A model generated the notes under the pieces. The model searched no databases. It was not told the origin of the DNA and was given only the letters and a program-made list of their open reading frames with translations. Below are positions 1-8,147 of a stretch of 24,454 nt of DNA, piece by piece (the first letter of the stretch is position 1; each line of letters starts with the position of its first letter). Origin of the DNA: an uncultured Fretibacterium sp. (GTDB taxonomy: Bacteria > Synergistota > Synergistia > Synergistales > Aminobacteriaceae); assembly GCA_905373185.1 (NCBI GenBank), contig CAJPSE010000004.1, forward strand, positions 1 to 24,454. The letters run 5' to 3'. Position numbers and translations under genes: made by a program.

Positions 1-1
1 C

Positions 2-910
2 CATGCACGTGTCGCGCCCCCGGTGGGGACGGCGCGTCCCCGGTTCCTGATCCCCGTGTTCCCCGGCACGAACTGCGAGTACGAGTCCGCACGGGCGGTG
101 GAGCGTGCGGGCGGCCGGGCCGAGGTCCTGGTGGTGAACGCGCTCTCGACCGAGGCGATGCGGGCCTCGGCGGACCGCTTTGCGGAACGGCTCTCCGCGT
201 CCCAGGCGCTCCTTCTGCCGGGCGGCTTCTCGAACGGCGACGAGCCGGACGGGTCGGGGAAGTTCATCGCCATCTTCCTGCGGAGCCCGGCGGTGCGCGC
301 TGCGGTGGAGGCGCTTCTGGGCGCACGCGGCGGGCTGATCTGCGGAATATGCAACGGCTTCCAGGCCCTGGTCAAGACGGGGCTGCTCCCCTACGGGCGC
401 ATCCTGGACCCGGAGGACCCGATCAAAGAGCCGAAGGGGCCGGGCGATAAATCGGACGGGCCGGACAAACGGGACAAGCTGGACAGGAACGCCCCGACCC
501 TGACCTTCAACACCATCGGCCGCCATCAGTCGCGGATGGTCCGGACGCGCGTGCTCTCGAATCGTTCCCCGTGGCTGCGGCGCGCCCGAGCGGGGGACGT
601 GCGCACGATGCCGATATCCCATGGGGAGGGGCGCTTCGTGTGCGAGCCGGAGCTGCTGAGGCGTCTGGCGGAGGCGGGGCAGGTCGCGACGCAGTACGTG
701 GACCCGGAGGGCCGCCCGACGATGGACATCCGTTACAACCCGAACGGGTCCGCGGGCGCCGTGGAGGGACTTTTGTCGCCCGACGGACGCGTGTTCGGCA
801 GGATGGGGCACGCGGAGCGCGTCGGGCCGTACCTGTACCGGAACGTCGAGGGGAACTATAGGACGGAGATGTTCGAGTCCGCGGTGGACTTCTTCATGGG
901 AGGGAAATAG
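2..910 (+). CDS. purL: Phosphoribosylformylglycinamidine synthase, C-terminal glutaminase domain (partial, cut by left edge)
   Basis: The reading frame is open from base 2 with no stop, so the gene enters from the left; a GTG at 23 is unlikely to be the real start. The visible protein is a class-I glutamine amidotransferase domain. It opens with IPVFPGTNCEYESARA and has the nucleophile Cys at 350-352 (GICNGFQ) and the His/Glu pair in SHGEGRF (His codon 620-622). The NCEY.SARA and PGGFSNGDEPDGSGKFIA motifs are those I know from the C-terminus of the long single-chain (clostridial-type) PurL. Stand-alone PurQ is shorter and differs here. The enzyme converts FGAR and glutamine to FGAM in purine synthesis. 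An insertion rich in Lys, Asp, Gly and Pro lies at about 415-492. purC starts 3 bases after the stop, so the genes are co-transcribed. If the upstream frame proves closed, this would instead be a divergent purQ. Confidence 0.85.
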   Translation, partial: HARVAPPVGTARPRFLIPVFPGTNCEYESARAVERAGGRAEVLVVNALSTEAMRASADRFAERLSASQALLLPGGFSNGDEPDGSGKFIAIFLRSPAVRAAVEALLGARGGLICGICNGFQALVKTGLLPYGRILDPEDPIKEPKGPGDKSDGPDKRDKLDRNAPTLTFNTIGRHQSRMVRTRVLSNRSPWLRRARAGDVRTMPISHGEGRFVCEPELLRRLAEAGQVATQYVDPEGRPTMDIRYNPNGSAGAVEGLLSPDGRVFGRMGHAERVGPYLYRNVEGNYRTEMFESAVDFFMGGK

Positions 911-913
911 AGG

Positions 914-1618
914 ATGCAGAAGCGCGAGCGGCTTTACGAGGGCAAGGCCAAGAAGGTCTACGCGACCGACGACACCCGGTTTTACATCATCGAGTACAAG
1001 GATGACGCCACGGCGTTCAACGGGGAGAAGAAGGGGACGATCGCCGGCAAGGGCGCGGTGAACAACCGGATGAGCAACATCCTGTTCCGCATGCTGGAGG
1101 CAAACGGGGTGGAGACGCACTTCGTGGAGGAGCTGAGCGACCGGGAGACCGTCGTGAAGGCGGTGGAGATCGTCCCCCTGGAGGTCATCGTGCGCAACGT
1201 GGCGGCGGGCTCCTTCTCGAAGCGCTTCGGCGTCGAGGAGGGGCGGGAGCTGAAGGCCCCCACCCTTGAGTACTGTCTGAAGGACGACGCGCTGGGCGAC
1301 CCGATGATCAACGACTCGCAGATCCTCGCTCTGGGGGTGGCGACGGAGGAGGAGCTGCGGACGATGGGAGCCCTGGCCCTCCGGATCAACGGCCTTCTGA
1401 AGGACTATTTCTCGCGGATCGGGGTCCGGCTGGTGGACTTCAAGATCGAGCTGGGCCGTTACGAGGGGCGCATCGTCCTGGCGGACGAGATCTCGCCCGA
1501 CACCTGCCGGTTCTGGGACGCGGAGACGAACCGCAAGCTGGACAAGGACCGCTTCCGCAGGGACCTGGGCGGCGTGGAGGACGCCTATCGGGAGATGTTC
1601 GAGCGGGTGAGCCGCTAG
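914..1618 (+). CDS. purC: SAICAR synthase (phosphoribosylaminoimidazole-succinocarboxamide synthase)
   Basis: The 234-residue protein has the usual length of bacterial PurC. It shows the N-terminal [10 protein letters not shown] nucleotide-binding motif, the KGAVNN segment, [16 protein letters not shown] in the middle and [12 protein letters not shown] near the C-terminus. All are hallmark SAICAR synthase motifs. The enzyme joins aspartate to CAIR using ATP, a cytosolic step of inosinate synthesis. The ATG at 914 follows the purL stop by 3 bases, and a GGGAGGG stretch inside the end of purL can act as ribosome binding site. purF starts 5 bases after its stop. These tight gaps indicate one polycistronic purine transcript. 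Nothing looks truncated. Confidence 0.97.
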   Translation: MQKRERLYEGKAKKVYATDDTRFYIIEYKDDATAFNGEKKGTIAGKGAVNNRMSNILFRMLEANGVETHFVEELSDRETVVKAVEIVPLEVIVRNVAAGSFSKRFGVEEGRELKAPTLEYCLKDDALGDPMINDSQILALGVATEEELRTMGALALRINGLLKDYFSRIGVRLVDFKIELGRYEGRIVLADEISPDTCRFWDAETNRKLDKDRFRRDLGGVEDAYREMFERVSR

Positions 1619-1623
1619 CGGCG

Positions 1624-3105
1624 ATGGACCATCTCTATGGCCCTTATGGCCCGGCCTCTCGCGGTTTCGAGGACGACTCGCTGCACGAGGAGTGCGGCGT
1701 CATCGGGGTGTACCGGGAGGCGGAGGACGCGGTAAGGCCGGTATACTACGGTCTTTACGCACTCCAGCACCGGGGGCAGGAGAGCGCGGGCATCGCCGTG
1801 AACCGCGGCGGGCGCATCGAGCCCTTCAAGGGGCTGGGACTGGCCGGCGAGGTCTTCCGCGGGGACGTCCTCGCGGGGCTCTCGGGAAACATCGCCATCG
1901 GGCACGTGCGCTACTCCACCGCGGGCGGGGGCGACGTGCGCAACGCCCAGCCGCTCGCGGCGCGGTGCCGACTGGGCGAGATCGCCCTGGCGCACAACGG
2001 CAGCCTGGTCAACGCGGACAGCATCCAGGAGACCCTGTCGGACGCCGGGGTTATCTTCCAGACCACCACGGACTCGGAGTCGATCCTGCACCTCATCTGC
2101 CAGAACGGGAACAGCCGCGGGATCGAGGCGGGCATCCGCAACGCGATGAGCCTGATGAAGGGGGCCTATGTGCTGGTTCTGACGATGGGCGACCGGCTGA
2201 TCGGCGTGCGCGACCCGCATGGCCTGCACCCGCTGTGCCTCGGCAGGCTCAAAGACGGGTGGGTGCTGGCCTCGGAGAGCTGCGCGCTCGACGCGCTGGA
2301 CGCGGCGTTCGTCCGGGACGTGGAGCCGGGCGAGATCGTGATCGTGGACTCCGGCGGGCCTCGCAGCCTGGAGCCGTCTCACTGGTGCCGCAAGAGCCTC
2401 TGCGTGTTCGAGCTCATCTACTTCGCCCGCCCGGACAGCGTGGTGGACGGGGTGAGCGTCTACGATTTCCGGCGGCGCTCCGGCGCCCTGCTCGCGGCGC
2501 AGAACCCGATCGAGGCGGATATGGTGATGGCGGTGCCCGACTCGGGCGTCCCGGCGGCCATCGGCTACGCGGAGGCGTCGGGCATCCCCTACGGCGAGGG
2601 GCTGATCAAGAACAAATACATCGGCCGGACCTTCATCCAGCCCACGAAGGAGATGCGCGAGGACTCGGTGCGCATCAAACTCTCGCCGATCCGGTACAAT
2701 ATAGAGGGGAAGCGCCTGATCGTGATCGACGACTCCATCGTCCGGGGCACGACGTGCCGCCGCATCGTGGGGCAGCTGCGGGACTCCGGCGCGCGCGAGG
2801 TGCACGTCTGCATCACGTCGCCCCCGGTCCGCTACTCCTGCTACTTCGGGATAGACACCCCCTACAGGGAGAACCTGATAGCGGTGCGGAAGTCCGAGGA
2901 GGAGATCCGGGACTTCCTGGGTGCGGACTCGCTGACGTACCTGAGCGAGGACGGCCTCTCGGCGGCCTGCGAGGACAGGCAGCTGTACTGCAGGGCCTGC
3001 TTCGACGGGGATTATCCCATGGAGGTCCCTGCCGGCGCACGGCCCTCGGGCTTCTGCAAGGAGGGGAAGGCCCCGGACCTCCCCCGGCCGGATGCCCGGA
3101 TGTAA
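1624..3105 (+). CDS. purF: Amidophosphoribosyltransferase (iron-sulfur type)
   Basis: The 493-residue protein starts with a 23-residue leader before Cys24-Gly (HEECGVIG), the N-terminal nucleophile of the Ntn-type glutaminase domain. The leader is presumably cleaved, as in Bacillus PurF. The YALQHRGQESAGIA and GHVRYSTAGGG motifs follow. The phosphoribosyltransferase half carries the PRPP loop VIDDSIVRGTT at about residue 365. Cysteines 260, 406, 456 and 459 (CVFE, SCYFG, CRAC) sit where the 4Fe-4S ligands of the Bacillus enzyme lie, so this is the oxygen-sensitive iron-sulfur form. It catalyses the first committed step, PRPP to phosphoribosylamine, using ammonia from glutamine. It is the third gene of the purine operon. 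guaB follows after 36 bases. Confidence 0.97.
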   Translation: MDHLYGPYGPASRGFEDDSLHEECGVIGVYREAEDAVRPVYYGLYALQHRGQESAGIAVNRGGRIEPFKGLGLAGEVFRGDVLAGLSGNIAIGHVRYSTAGGGDVRNAQPLAARCRLGEIALAHNGSLVNADSIQETLSDAGVIFQTTTDSESILHLICQNGNSRGIEAGIRNAMSLMKGAYVLVLTMGDRLIGVRDPHGLHPLCLGRLKDGWVLASESCALDALDAAFVRDVEPGEIVIVDSGGPRSLEPSHWCRKSLCVFELIYFARPDSVVDGVSVYDFRRRSGALLAAQNPIEADMVMAVPDSGVPAAIGYAEASGIPYGEGLIKNKYIGRTFIQPTKEMREDSVRIKLSPIRYNIEGKRLIVIDDSIVRGTTCRRIVGQLRDSGAREVHVCITSPPVRYSCYFGIDTPYRENLIAVRKSEEEIRDFLGADSLTYLSEDGLSAACEDRQLYCRACFDGDYPMEVPAGARPSGFCKEGKAPDLPRPDARM

Positions 3106-3141
3106 CGTGGACTTTTATGACTATGTAAGGAGATTCTGGAA

Positions 3142-4659
3142 ATGGCCCATTTTTACGAGGAACCGTCGCACACGTTTTCCGAGTATCTGCTGGTCCCCTC
3201 CTACTCGTCGGCGGACTGCATTCCTGCCAACGTGTCCCTGCGGACGCCGCTCTGCCGCTTCCGGCGGGGCGAACGGCCGCCGCTGGAGATGAACATCCCT
3301 CTGACCTCGGCGATCATGCAGTCGGTCTCGGACGACCGGCTGGCGATCGCCCTGGCGCGGGAGGGCGGTGTGTCGTTCATCTACGGTTCCCAGGCCGTGG
3401 AGCGCGAGGCCGAGATGGTTCGGCGCGTCAAGCGCTACAAGGCGGGGTTCGTCGCCAACGACTCGTCCATCGGCCCGGACCAGACGCTCACCGACATCCT
3501 GCGCCTTCGGGAGAGGACGGGACACACCACCGTCGCCGTCACGCACGACGGGTCCCTGACGGGACGCCTCCTGGGCATCGTCACGAGCCGCGACTACCGT
3601 GAGAGCCGCATGACGCCCGACACGCCCGTGCGAGACTTCATGACGCCCATCGAAAAGCTGGTCTACGCCCGGGACGGCGTAACGCTGAGCGAGGCCAACG
3701 ACCTCCTCTGGGAGCACAAGCTGAACGCGCTGCCGGTGGTGGACGAACGGGGGCACATGGTGGCGTTCGTGTTCCGCAAGGACTATTCGATGCACAAGGA
3801 GAACCCGCTGGAGCTCCTGGACGCGCGCAAGCGCTACGTGGTCGGGGCGGGGATCAACACGCGCGACTACGCGGAGCGCGTCCCGGCGCTGGTGGACGCC
3901 GGAGCGGACGTGCTGTGCATCGACTCGTCCGAGGGCTTCACGGAGTGGCAGCGCCGCACGCTCTCCTGGATCCGCGAGCGGTACGGGGATGCGGTGCGGG
4001 TCGGGGGCGGGAACGTCGTGGACGCGGATGGGTTCCGCTTCCTGGCCGAAGCGGGGGCGGACTTCGTCAAGGTGGGGATCGGCGGCGGGTCCATCTGCAT
4101 CACGCGCGAGGCCAAGGGGATCGGGCGCGGTCAGGCCACGGCCGTGATCGAGGTGGCCCGGGCGCGCGACGCCTACTACGAGGAGACGGGCGTCTACGTG
4201 CCGGTCTGCTCCGACGGCGGCATCGTGATGGACTACCACATCACGCTGGCCCTGGCGATGGGCGCGGACTTCTGCATGCTGGGGCGCTACTTCGCGCGGT
4301 TCGACGAGAGCCCGACGAACAAGGTGATGGTGAACGGAAACTTCGTCAAGGAGTACTGGGGCGAGGGGTCCTCGCGCGCGCGGAACTGGCAGCGCTACGA
4401 CACGGGCGACGCCAGCGCGGAGCAGAAGCTGTCGTTCGAGGAGGGCGTGGACTCCTACGTGCCCTACGCGGGCAGCCTGAGGGATAACGTGGCGGAGACG
4501 CTCAACAAGGTGCGCTCGACGTTCTGCAACTGCGGGGCTCTCTCCATCCCCGAGATGCGGGAGAAGGCGCGCCTGACCTTGGTCTCGCCCGTGACGATCA
4601 CCGAGGGCGGGGCACACGACGTGCTGATGAAGGAGACGATGAAACGGGGCGGGAAGTAG
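3142..4659 (+). CDS. guaB: IMP dehydrogenase (Tritrichomonas-like clade)
   Basis: The 505-residue enzyme oxidises IMP to XMP with NAD+, the entry to GMP synthesis. A TIM barrel is interrupted by a CBS-domain pair at about residues 102-220 ([17 protein letters not shown]). The active-site loop [12 protein letters not shown] places the catalytic Cys at 319. Asp261 lies in CIDSSEG. The mobile flap [16 protein letters not shown] holds Arg418 and Tyr419. These numbers are the same as those I recall for the Tritrichomonas foetus enzyme, and the whole sequence aligns with it nearly gap-free from memory. The ribosome binding site AAGGAG at 3127-3132 is 9 bases before the ATG. It is the last gene of the purine operon and an intrinsic terminator follows about 200 bases downstream. 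Confidence 0.96.
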   Translation: MAHFYEEPSHTFSEYLLVPSYSSADCIPANVSLRTPLCRFRRGERPPLEMNIPLTSAIMQSVSDDRLAIALAREGGVSFIYGSQAVEREAEMVRRVKRYKAGFVANDSSIGPDQTLTDILRLRERTGHTTVAVTHDGSLTGRLLGIVTSRDYRESRMTPDTPVRDFMTPIEKLVYARDGVTLSEANDLLWEHKLNALPVVDERGHMVAFVFRKDYSMHKENPLELLDARKRYVVGAGINTRDYAERVPALVDAGADVLCIDSSEGFTEWQRRTLSWIRERYGDAVRVGGGNVVDADGFRFLAEAGADFVKVGIGGGSICITREAKGIGRGQATAVIEVARARDAYYEETGVYVPVCSDGGIVMDYHITLALAMGADFCMLGRYFARFDESPTNKVMVNGNFVKEYWGEGSSRARNWQRYDTGDASAEQKLSFEEGVDSYVPYAGSLRDNVAETLNKVRSTFCNCGALSIPEMREKARLTLVSPVTITEGGAHDVLMKETMKRGGK

Positions 4660-5027
4660 GGTTTGGTTTGCGCGGCGCACCAGGAAACGAGTGCCACCGC
4701 CGAGGTTCAGCAGGATCAGCGACAGGTTCCCGTTCCCCTCTTGACTTTTTCTTGATTCGGCGCAACTATTGTGCGTGCGTTTTTGTGTTTGTCCGCTGAT
4801 CTGAGAAGTAACAGCTCGGAAGCAGATCGCTCGAATAAATTTGAACAAAAAAGCCCCTCCGCCCGGCGTGCAGAGCGCAGGGGGGAGGGTTTTTTTTATG
4901 TTCCCGGCGTAGGCTGTGGCGCTTGCCTCAGTCTTTGAGAGAGGGGGGATATTCCGGGCAAAAAGAGGCTGTTTCAGGAAGCTTTTAGGGGGTTGCGCGG
5001 CGCAAACGGAAAAAGGAGGGAACGCGA
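4660..5027. other. Intergenic region guaB to C1 protease gene
   Basis: The 368-base gap has no convincing gene. It contains an intrinsic terminator (4854-4897). Upstream of that is a possible -35 (TTGACT, 4741-4746) with only a weak -10 match. A 6-base inverted repeat, GATCTG 4798-4803 and CAGATC 4823-4828, lies between these two. The 12-mer TTGCGCGGCGCA occurs near both ends of the gap (4668-4679 and 4993-5004). I could not identify a clear promoter for the protease gene. Confidence 0.6.
4854..4897 (+). terminator. Rho-independent terminator after the purine operon
   Basis: A GC-rich hairpin pairs CCCTCC plus CCC on the left with GGG plus GGAGGG on the right, with a bulged G and a loop of about 15 bases. 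It is followed directly by eight T residues (4890-4897). It lies 195 bases after the guaB stop and ends either the purine operon or a short transcript starting within the gap. Confidence 0.85.
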
Positions 5028-7742
5028 TTGAGAAGGGTGAGTTGGCTTGTTGCGTTGTTTTGGGTGTTCAGTTGCGCGGGCGGGGCGTTTGCCTGGGGGC
5101 AAAGCGCGCCCCTCTCCCCGGAGTTCCTGCGCTGGCGGGAGGGAGCCGCGCGGGGAAGAGACCGTGCCTCCGGTCCCGCCGGCGAGAGGCCTACGGGTTA
5201 CGTTCCGTCCCCCGTGGACCTCTCGCACCTGGATGGAGTGGACTACTCCCGCTTCCCGGGCCGGCGATCGAACCGCGGCGATGCGACGCTGCCCGCGTCC
5301 TGCGACCTCCGCGCGGAGGGGCGGGTGACGCCGGCGCGAGATCAAGGCCCCTTTGGAACCTGCTGGAGCTTCGCCGCCATCGGGGCGGCCGAGTCGTCGT
5401 ATCTCACGCAGGGGCTCGGCGGAACCTCGGAGGACCTCGACCTCTCGGAGATGCACCTGGCCTGGTTCACCTACATGGAGCCAGGGAAGGGGTTTACGGG
5501 TAGGGCTGGAAATGTCCTTTCCTCTCCGACCTCCGCCGATGTCCTGGGACAGGAAGGAAATAATTTCAAGTCGACGGCGACCCTGGCGCGCTGGACGGGG
5601 GCGGTTTCCGAGGACAGTCTGCCCTATGGGACGGAGCCCGACCAGTCGGCCTCGGACTACCCCAACCGGCTGCACCTGCGGGATGTCTTCTATCTGGGAC
5701 GTGACCGAAAAAAGCCGGATGACACGGTCTGGAAGACGCTGATCCGGAGGTACGGGGCCATCTCCATTGCCTATTGCAGTGACTGGCACTACTACACGAG
5801 CGACGACGTCTCCTTCTACAACAGCAACAGCAACGACGGCGCGAACCATGAGGTGCTGGCCGTGGGCTGGGACGACAATTATCCCAAGGAGAACTTCCGA
5901 TCCGACCGGCCCCGACCCGCGAGGGACGGCGCCTGGCTGGTCAAGAACAGCTGGGGGCCGGGATTTGGCGAGGACGGTTACTTCTGGATCTCCTACGAGG
6001 ACAAGACCCTGGAGGACGGCGCCGTCTACCGGGTGGTCCCGGCGGATCCCTCGATGCGCCAATACGGGTACGACGACCTGGGGTGGTGCAAATCCTGTTA
6101 TTTGGGCATGTCCGGACAAGGCTGGATGGGCAACGTCTTCACGGTGGTGGGGGACGAGACGCTGAGGTCGGTCTCCTTCTACACCACGGCGGCGAACGCG
6201 CGCTACAGGCTGCTCGTCTATCGCCTGGGAACAGCGTCGGGAACGCCCGTCTCCGGGACGCTCGTCTACGCGGTCGACGGAGCGCTCCCGTTCGCGGGCT
6301 ACCACACGGTGGACCTGACGGCTCCTGTGCCGTTGGAGACGGGGGAGCGTTTCTCCGTGGTGCTCCGCATGGAGACCCCCGGCTATAATTTTCCCCTGGC
6401 TGCGGAGGTAAAGATCAAGGGCTACTCGGACAACGCCGTCTGCAACCCGGGGGAGAGCTATTTTTCCGGGAACGGGGTGAGCTGGGAGGACGGTTATACA
6501 GAGGGTATCAACGCCTGCATCAAAGCCTTTACAAGAGTGACAGTGCCCGCGCTGGAGGCGGAGATCGAGCCCCATACCTTTGATCCAGGCCTGCCTTATC
6601 AGGGGACGGCGCGCGTGAAGGGCGTCGCATCCGGGGATCTGGTGAACGCGGATGCGGCCGCGGTCGCCAAAACGCCCGGCGACTGGTCGACAGGGCCTGA
6701 AGCCGTCATCAGCGGCGATACGGTTGTCCTGTCCGGGACGGTCTCCGCAGATGTTCCGACGACCGGGGTGACCGTGAGCGTCACGCTTGGCGGAGGGACG
6801 GTGCTCTCCGCGGACTATACGCTGATGAAAACGCTGGCGTTTGTCCTGCCCGAGACGATCGAGCCCTCGACCGAAATTGCAGGCGGTGCGCCCTACAGCG
6901 GACTGTTGACGGTGCGGAACCTGGTTTCGTCGGATGTTGCCTCCGTCGATGTCGTCTCGTTCCAGGGGGTCTGGGAGGGCTTGACGGCCTCTTTGAGGGA
7001 TTCCACGGCGTCCGAGGACACGGATGTGGCGGTGCGGGGGACGCCCAGGGCCGGGTTTCAGTCCTCCATCCTGACGGTGACGGTGACGCTGAAGGACGGG
7101 CGTTCTGCGCGAAAAGCCTACACGGTGACCGAGAGGGTCGTGACTCCGACACCAACGCCAACGCCAACTCCGACTCCGACGCCAACCCCGAGGCCGACGC
7201 CAACTCCGACGCCTACACCCGGAACAACACCTAGACCAACGCCTGGACCGACGCCGACGCCCGAGCAGAAGCCTGTCGTGTCGGCCCGCCCCGCGGACTG
7301 GGTGATCGTGACGGAGGCCGCGGACGCGGAGGGGTGTGTTCCTGTGATGCTTTCTACCACGGTGACCCTGTACGCGGCCCCGAAGACCCTGTCCGTGGAG
7401 GTTGAGGGTTTCATCGAGGGCTCGCTGCGGTACGGCCTGTACGACGGCGAGACGCGGATTCTCTCCGCTGCCTCCCTGTCCGAAAGCGGCCGCGCCTATG
7501 AACTGCGGATAACGGGTAAGGTCGGTCGGGATGCCCTGAGCAGCGCCGCGGTGACGAAGGTTGTGATCGACGGGAACGCCGCGTCCCTGCCGTCGGGAGG
7601 ATTGAAACTCTCCGAGATGACCCCGAAGACGGAGCCAAATCCCGGTTCTACCGGGAAATCGAGCGGCGGCGGATGCGACGCCGGGGTAGGCGCTCTTGCG
7701 CTGTTCCTTGCAGTATCGCTGGGGCTGAGGCGCAAAGCGTAA
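5028..7742 (+). CDS. Secreted papain-family (C1) cysteine protease with Synerg-CTERM sorting signal
   Basis: The start is TTG, supported by AGGAGG at 5014-5019 eight bases upstream and by an immediate signal peptide (cleavage expected after GGAFA, residue 22). Residues 88-330 form a peptidase C1 domain with Gln106, Cys112 (GTCWSFA), His274 (NHEVLAVGWDD) and Asn307 (VKNSWG), so the catalytic set is complete. Residues 330-505 resemble the lectin-like domain that often follows C1 domains in bacterial surface proteases. Two tandem repeats of about 97 residues (506-602 and 601-705, both with an I-E-P...P-Y-x-G motif) follow. Then come a Thr-Pro linker (706-749) and a module of about 115 residues shared with the S8 protease of this window. 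The tail is SSGGGC (Cys883), a hydrophobic stretch and LRRKA. I infer a surface-attached or released protease that degrades proteins outside the cell. It is a single-gene transcript with its own terminator. Confidence 0.9.
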   Translation: MRRVSWLVALFWVFSCAGGAFAWGQSAPLSPEFLRWREGAARGRDRASGPAGERPTGYVPSPVDLSHLDGVDYSRFPGRRSNRGDATLPASCDLRAEGRVTPARDQGPFGTCWSFAAIGAAESSYLTQGLGGTSEDLDLSEMHLAWFTYMEPGKGFTGRAGNVLSSPTSADVLGQEGNNFKSTATLARWTGAVSEDSLPYGTEPDQSASDYPNRLHLRDVFYLGRDRKKPDDTVWKTLIRRYGAISIAYCSDWHYYTSDDVSFYNSNSNDGANHEVLAVGWDDNYPKENFRSDRPRPARDGAWLVKNSWGPGFGEDGYFWISYEDKTLEDGAVYRVVPADPSMRQYGYDDLGWCKSCYLGMSGQGWMGNVFTVVGDETLRSVSFYTTAANARYRLLVYRLGTASGTPVSGTLVYAVDGALPFAGYHTVDLTAPVPLETGERFSVVLRMETPGYNFPLAAEVKIKGYSDNAVCNPGESYFSGNGVSWEDGYTEGINACIKAFTRVTVPALEAEIEPHTFDPGLPYQGTARVKGVASGDLVNADAAAVAKTPGDWSTGPEAVISGDTVVLSGTVSADVPTTGVTVSVTLGGGTVLSADYTLMKTLAFVLPETIEPSTEIAGGAPYSGLLTVRNLVSSDVASVDVVSFQGVWEGLTASLRDSTASEDTDVAVRGTPRAGFQSSILTVTVTLKDGRSARKAYTVTERVVTPTPTPTPTPTPTPTPRPTPTPTPTPGTTPRPTPGPTPTPEQKPVVSARPADWVIVTEAADAEGCVPVMLSTTVTLYAAPKTLSVEVEGFIEGSLRYGLYDGETRILSAASLSESGRAYELRITGKVGRDALSSAAVTKVVIDGNAASLPSGGLKLSEMTPKTEPNPGSTGKSSGGGCDAGVGALALFLAVSLGLRRKA
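7143..7274 (+). repeat. Thr-Pro hexanucleotide repeat tract (protein linker)
   Basis: The DNA is an imperfect run of a 6-base unit of the type ccRacg. It encodes about 20 Thr-Pro dipeptides interrupted by Arg, Gly and Gln, inside the C1 protease gene. It separates the catalytic and repeat portion from the C-terminal module. Such tracts can change length by slippage in units of two residues without a frameshift, and are often glycosylated in secreted proteins. Confidence 0.85.
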
Positions 7743-7748
7743 GTTCCG

Positions 7749-7785
7749 AATCAGAACCACCGGCTTAGCCGGTGGTTCTGATTTT
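7749..7785 (+). terminator. Strong intrinsic terminator after the C1 protease gene
   Basis: A perfect 16-bp stem (7749-7764 with 7768-7783) has a three-base TTA loop and ends in a short T run (TTTT at 7782-7785). The left arm begins with AA, so it could also work from the minus strand and stop transcripts leaving cheR. It begins 7 bases after the stop codon. Confidence 0.9.
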
Positions 7786-7796
7786 CGCATATCTTA

Positions 7797-8145
7797 GAAA
7801 ACGCTGATTTAATCCATGAAGCTCCCCGGTGGTACCCCAGCTTGCCTGTTTTGAGGAAGAAGCTTGCCGGGGCCGCCGCTATCCCCAAAGGGGAGCCTTC
7901 CGGCCATCCGCTCGCTTCGCTTGCGGGCCGATCAGTCTCAGGATAGCGGCGTAAGGGGCTTCATCAGGTTCTTCACCAGGGGGCGTAAGCAGACAACCAA
8001 CGAGCGTATGCGAGTTGTGTTGGTCGCTTAGGTTCTTCATCAAAGCCCCCATGTTAATTTTTAGGGAAGCGCTGGAGCTTTTTTATAGATGTTTTGTATA
8101 TTTCCCTTTGGGAAAATATGCGTTCTTGTTTTAATCAGCGCTTCC
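7797..8145. mobile_element. Putative 349-bp MITE with terminal inverted repeats and CTTA target duplication
   Basis: The left end GAAAACGCTGATTTAA (7797-7812) and the reverse complement of the right end (GGAAGCGCTGATTAAA, 8130-8145) match at 13 of 16 positions. CTTA flanks both sides (7793-7796 and 8146-8149), as expected for a target-site duplication. The interior encodes no transposase and is rich in palindromes. There is an 11-bp stem (7874-7884 with 7941-7951) enclosing two smaller hairpins, GGGGCTT 7955-7961 with AAGCCCC 8043-8049, and a hairpin at 8098-8119. A third copy of the end motif, AGGGAAGCGCTG, is at 8063-8074 and is exactly complementary to 8136-8147. A non-autonomous element fits best. 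A structured RNA is the alternative. Confidence 0.6.
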
Positions 8146-8147
8146 CT
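8063..8147. repeat. 12-bp perfect inverted repeat at the right end of the putative MITE
   Basis: AGGGAAGCGCTG at 8063-8074 pairs perfectly with 8136-8147. The hairpin TTTCCC-ttt-GGGAAA (8101-8115) lies between the arms. The right arm runs over the last two bases of the cheR stop codon on the minus strand, so the cheR transcript would end in this structure. Confidence 0.75.

Noticed and set aside
23..910. Stand-alone PurQ starting at the GTG at 23
   Set aside because: The frame is open to the window edge and the motifs match the C-terminal domain of long PurL. A PurQ start would also normally lie closer to the IPVFPGTNC strand with a ribosome binding site, which is absent.
3121..4848. 575-residue minus-strand ORF opposite guaB
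   Set aside because: Shadow ORF of low complexity. guaB on the plus strand is unambiguous.
7143..7274. CRISPR-like or satellite repeat
   Set aside because: The 6-base periodic repeat is in frame and encodes a Thr-Pro linker. There are no spacers.
4974..7790. 938-residue ORF on the minus strand opposite the C1 protease gene
   Set aside because: It is an antisense shadow of a high-GC gene: Arg/Gly/His-rich composition, no domain, and it runs across the terminator. The plus-strand product has a complete catalytic set and signal peptide.
7879..8052. 57-residue minus-strand ORF inside the putative MITE (starting MGALMKNLSDQHNSHTLVG)
   Set aside because: The start has no convincing ribosome binding site, the sequence overlaps the stems of the element, and no family is recognised. 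It could become real if conserved copies show purifying selection.
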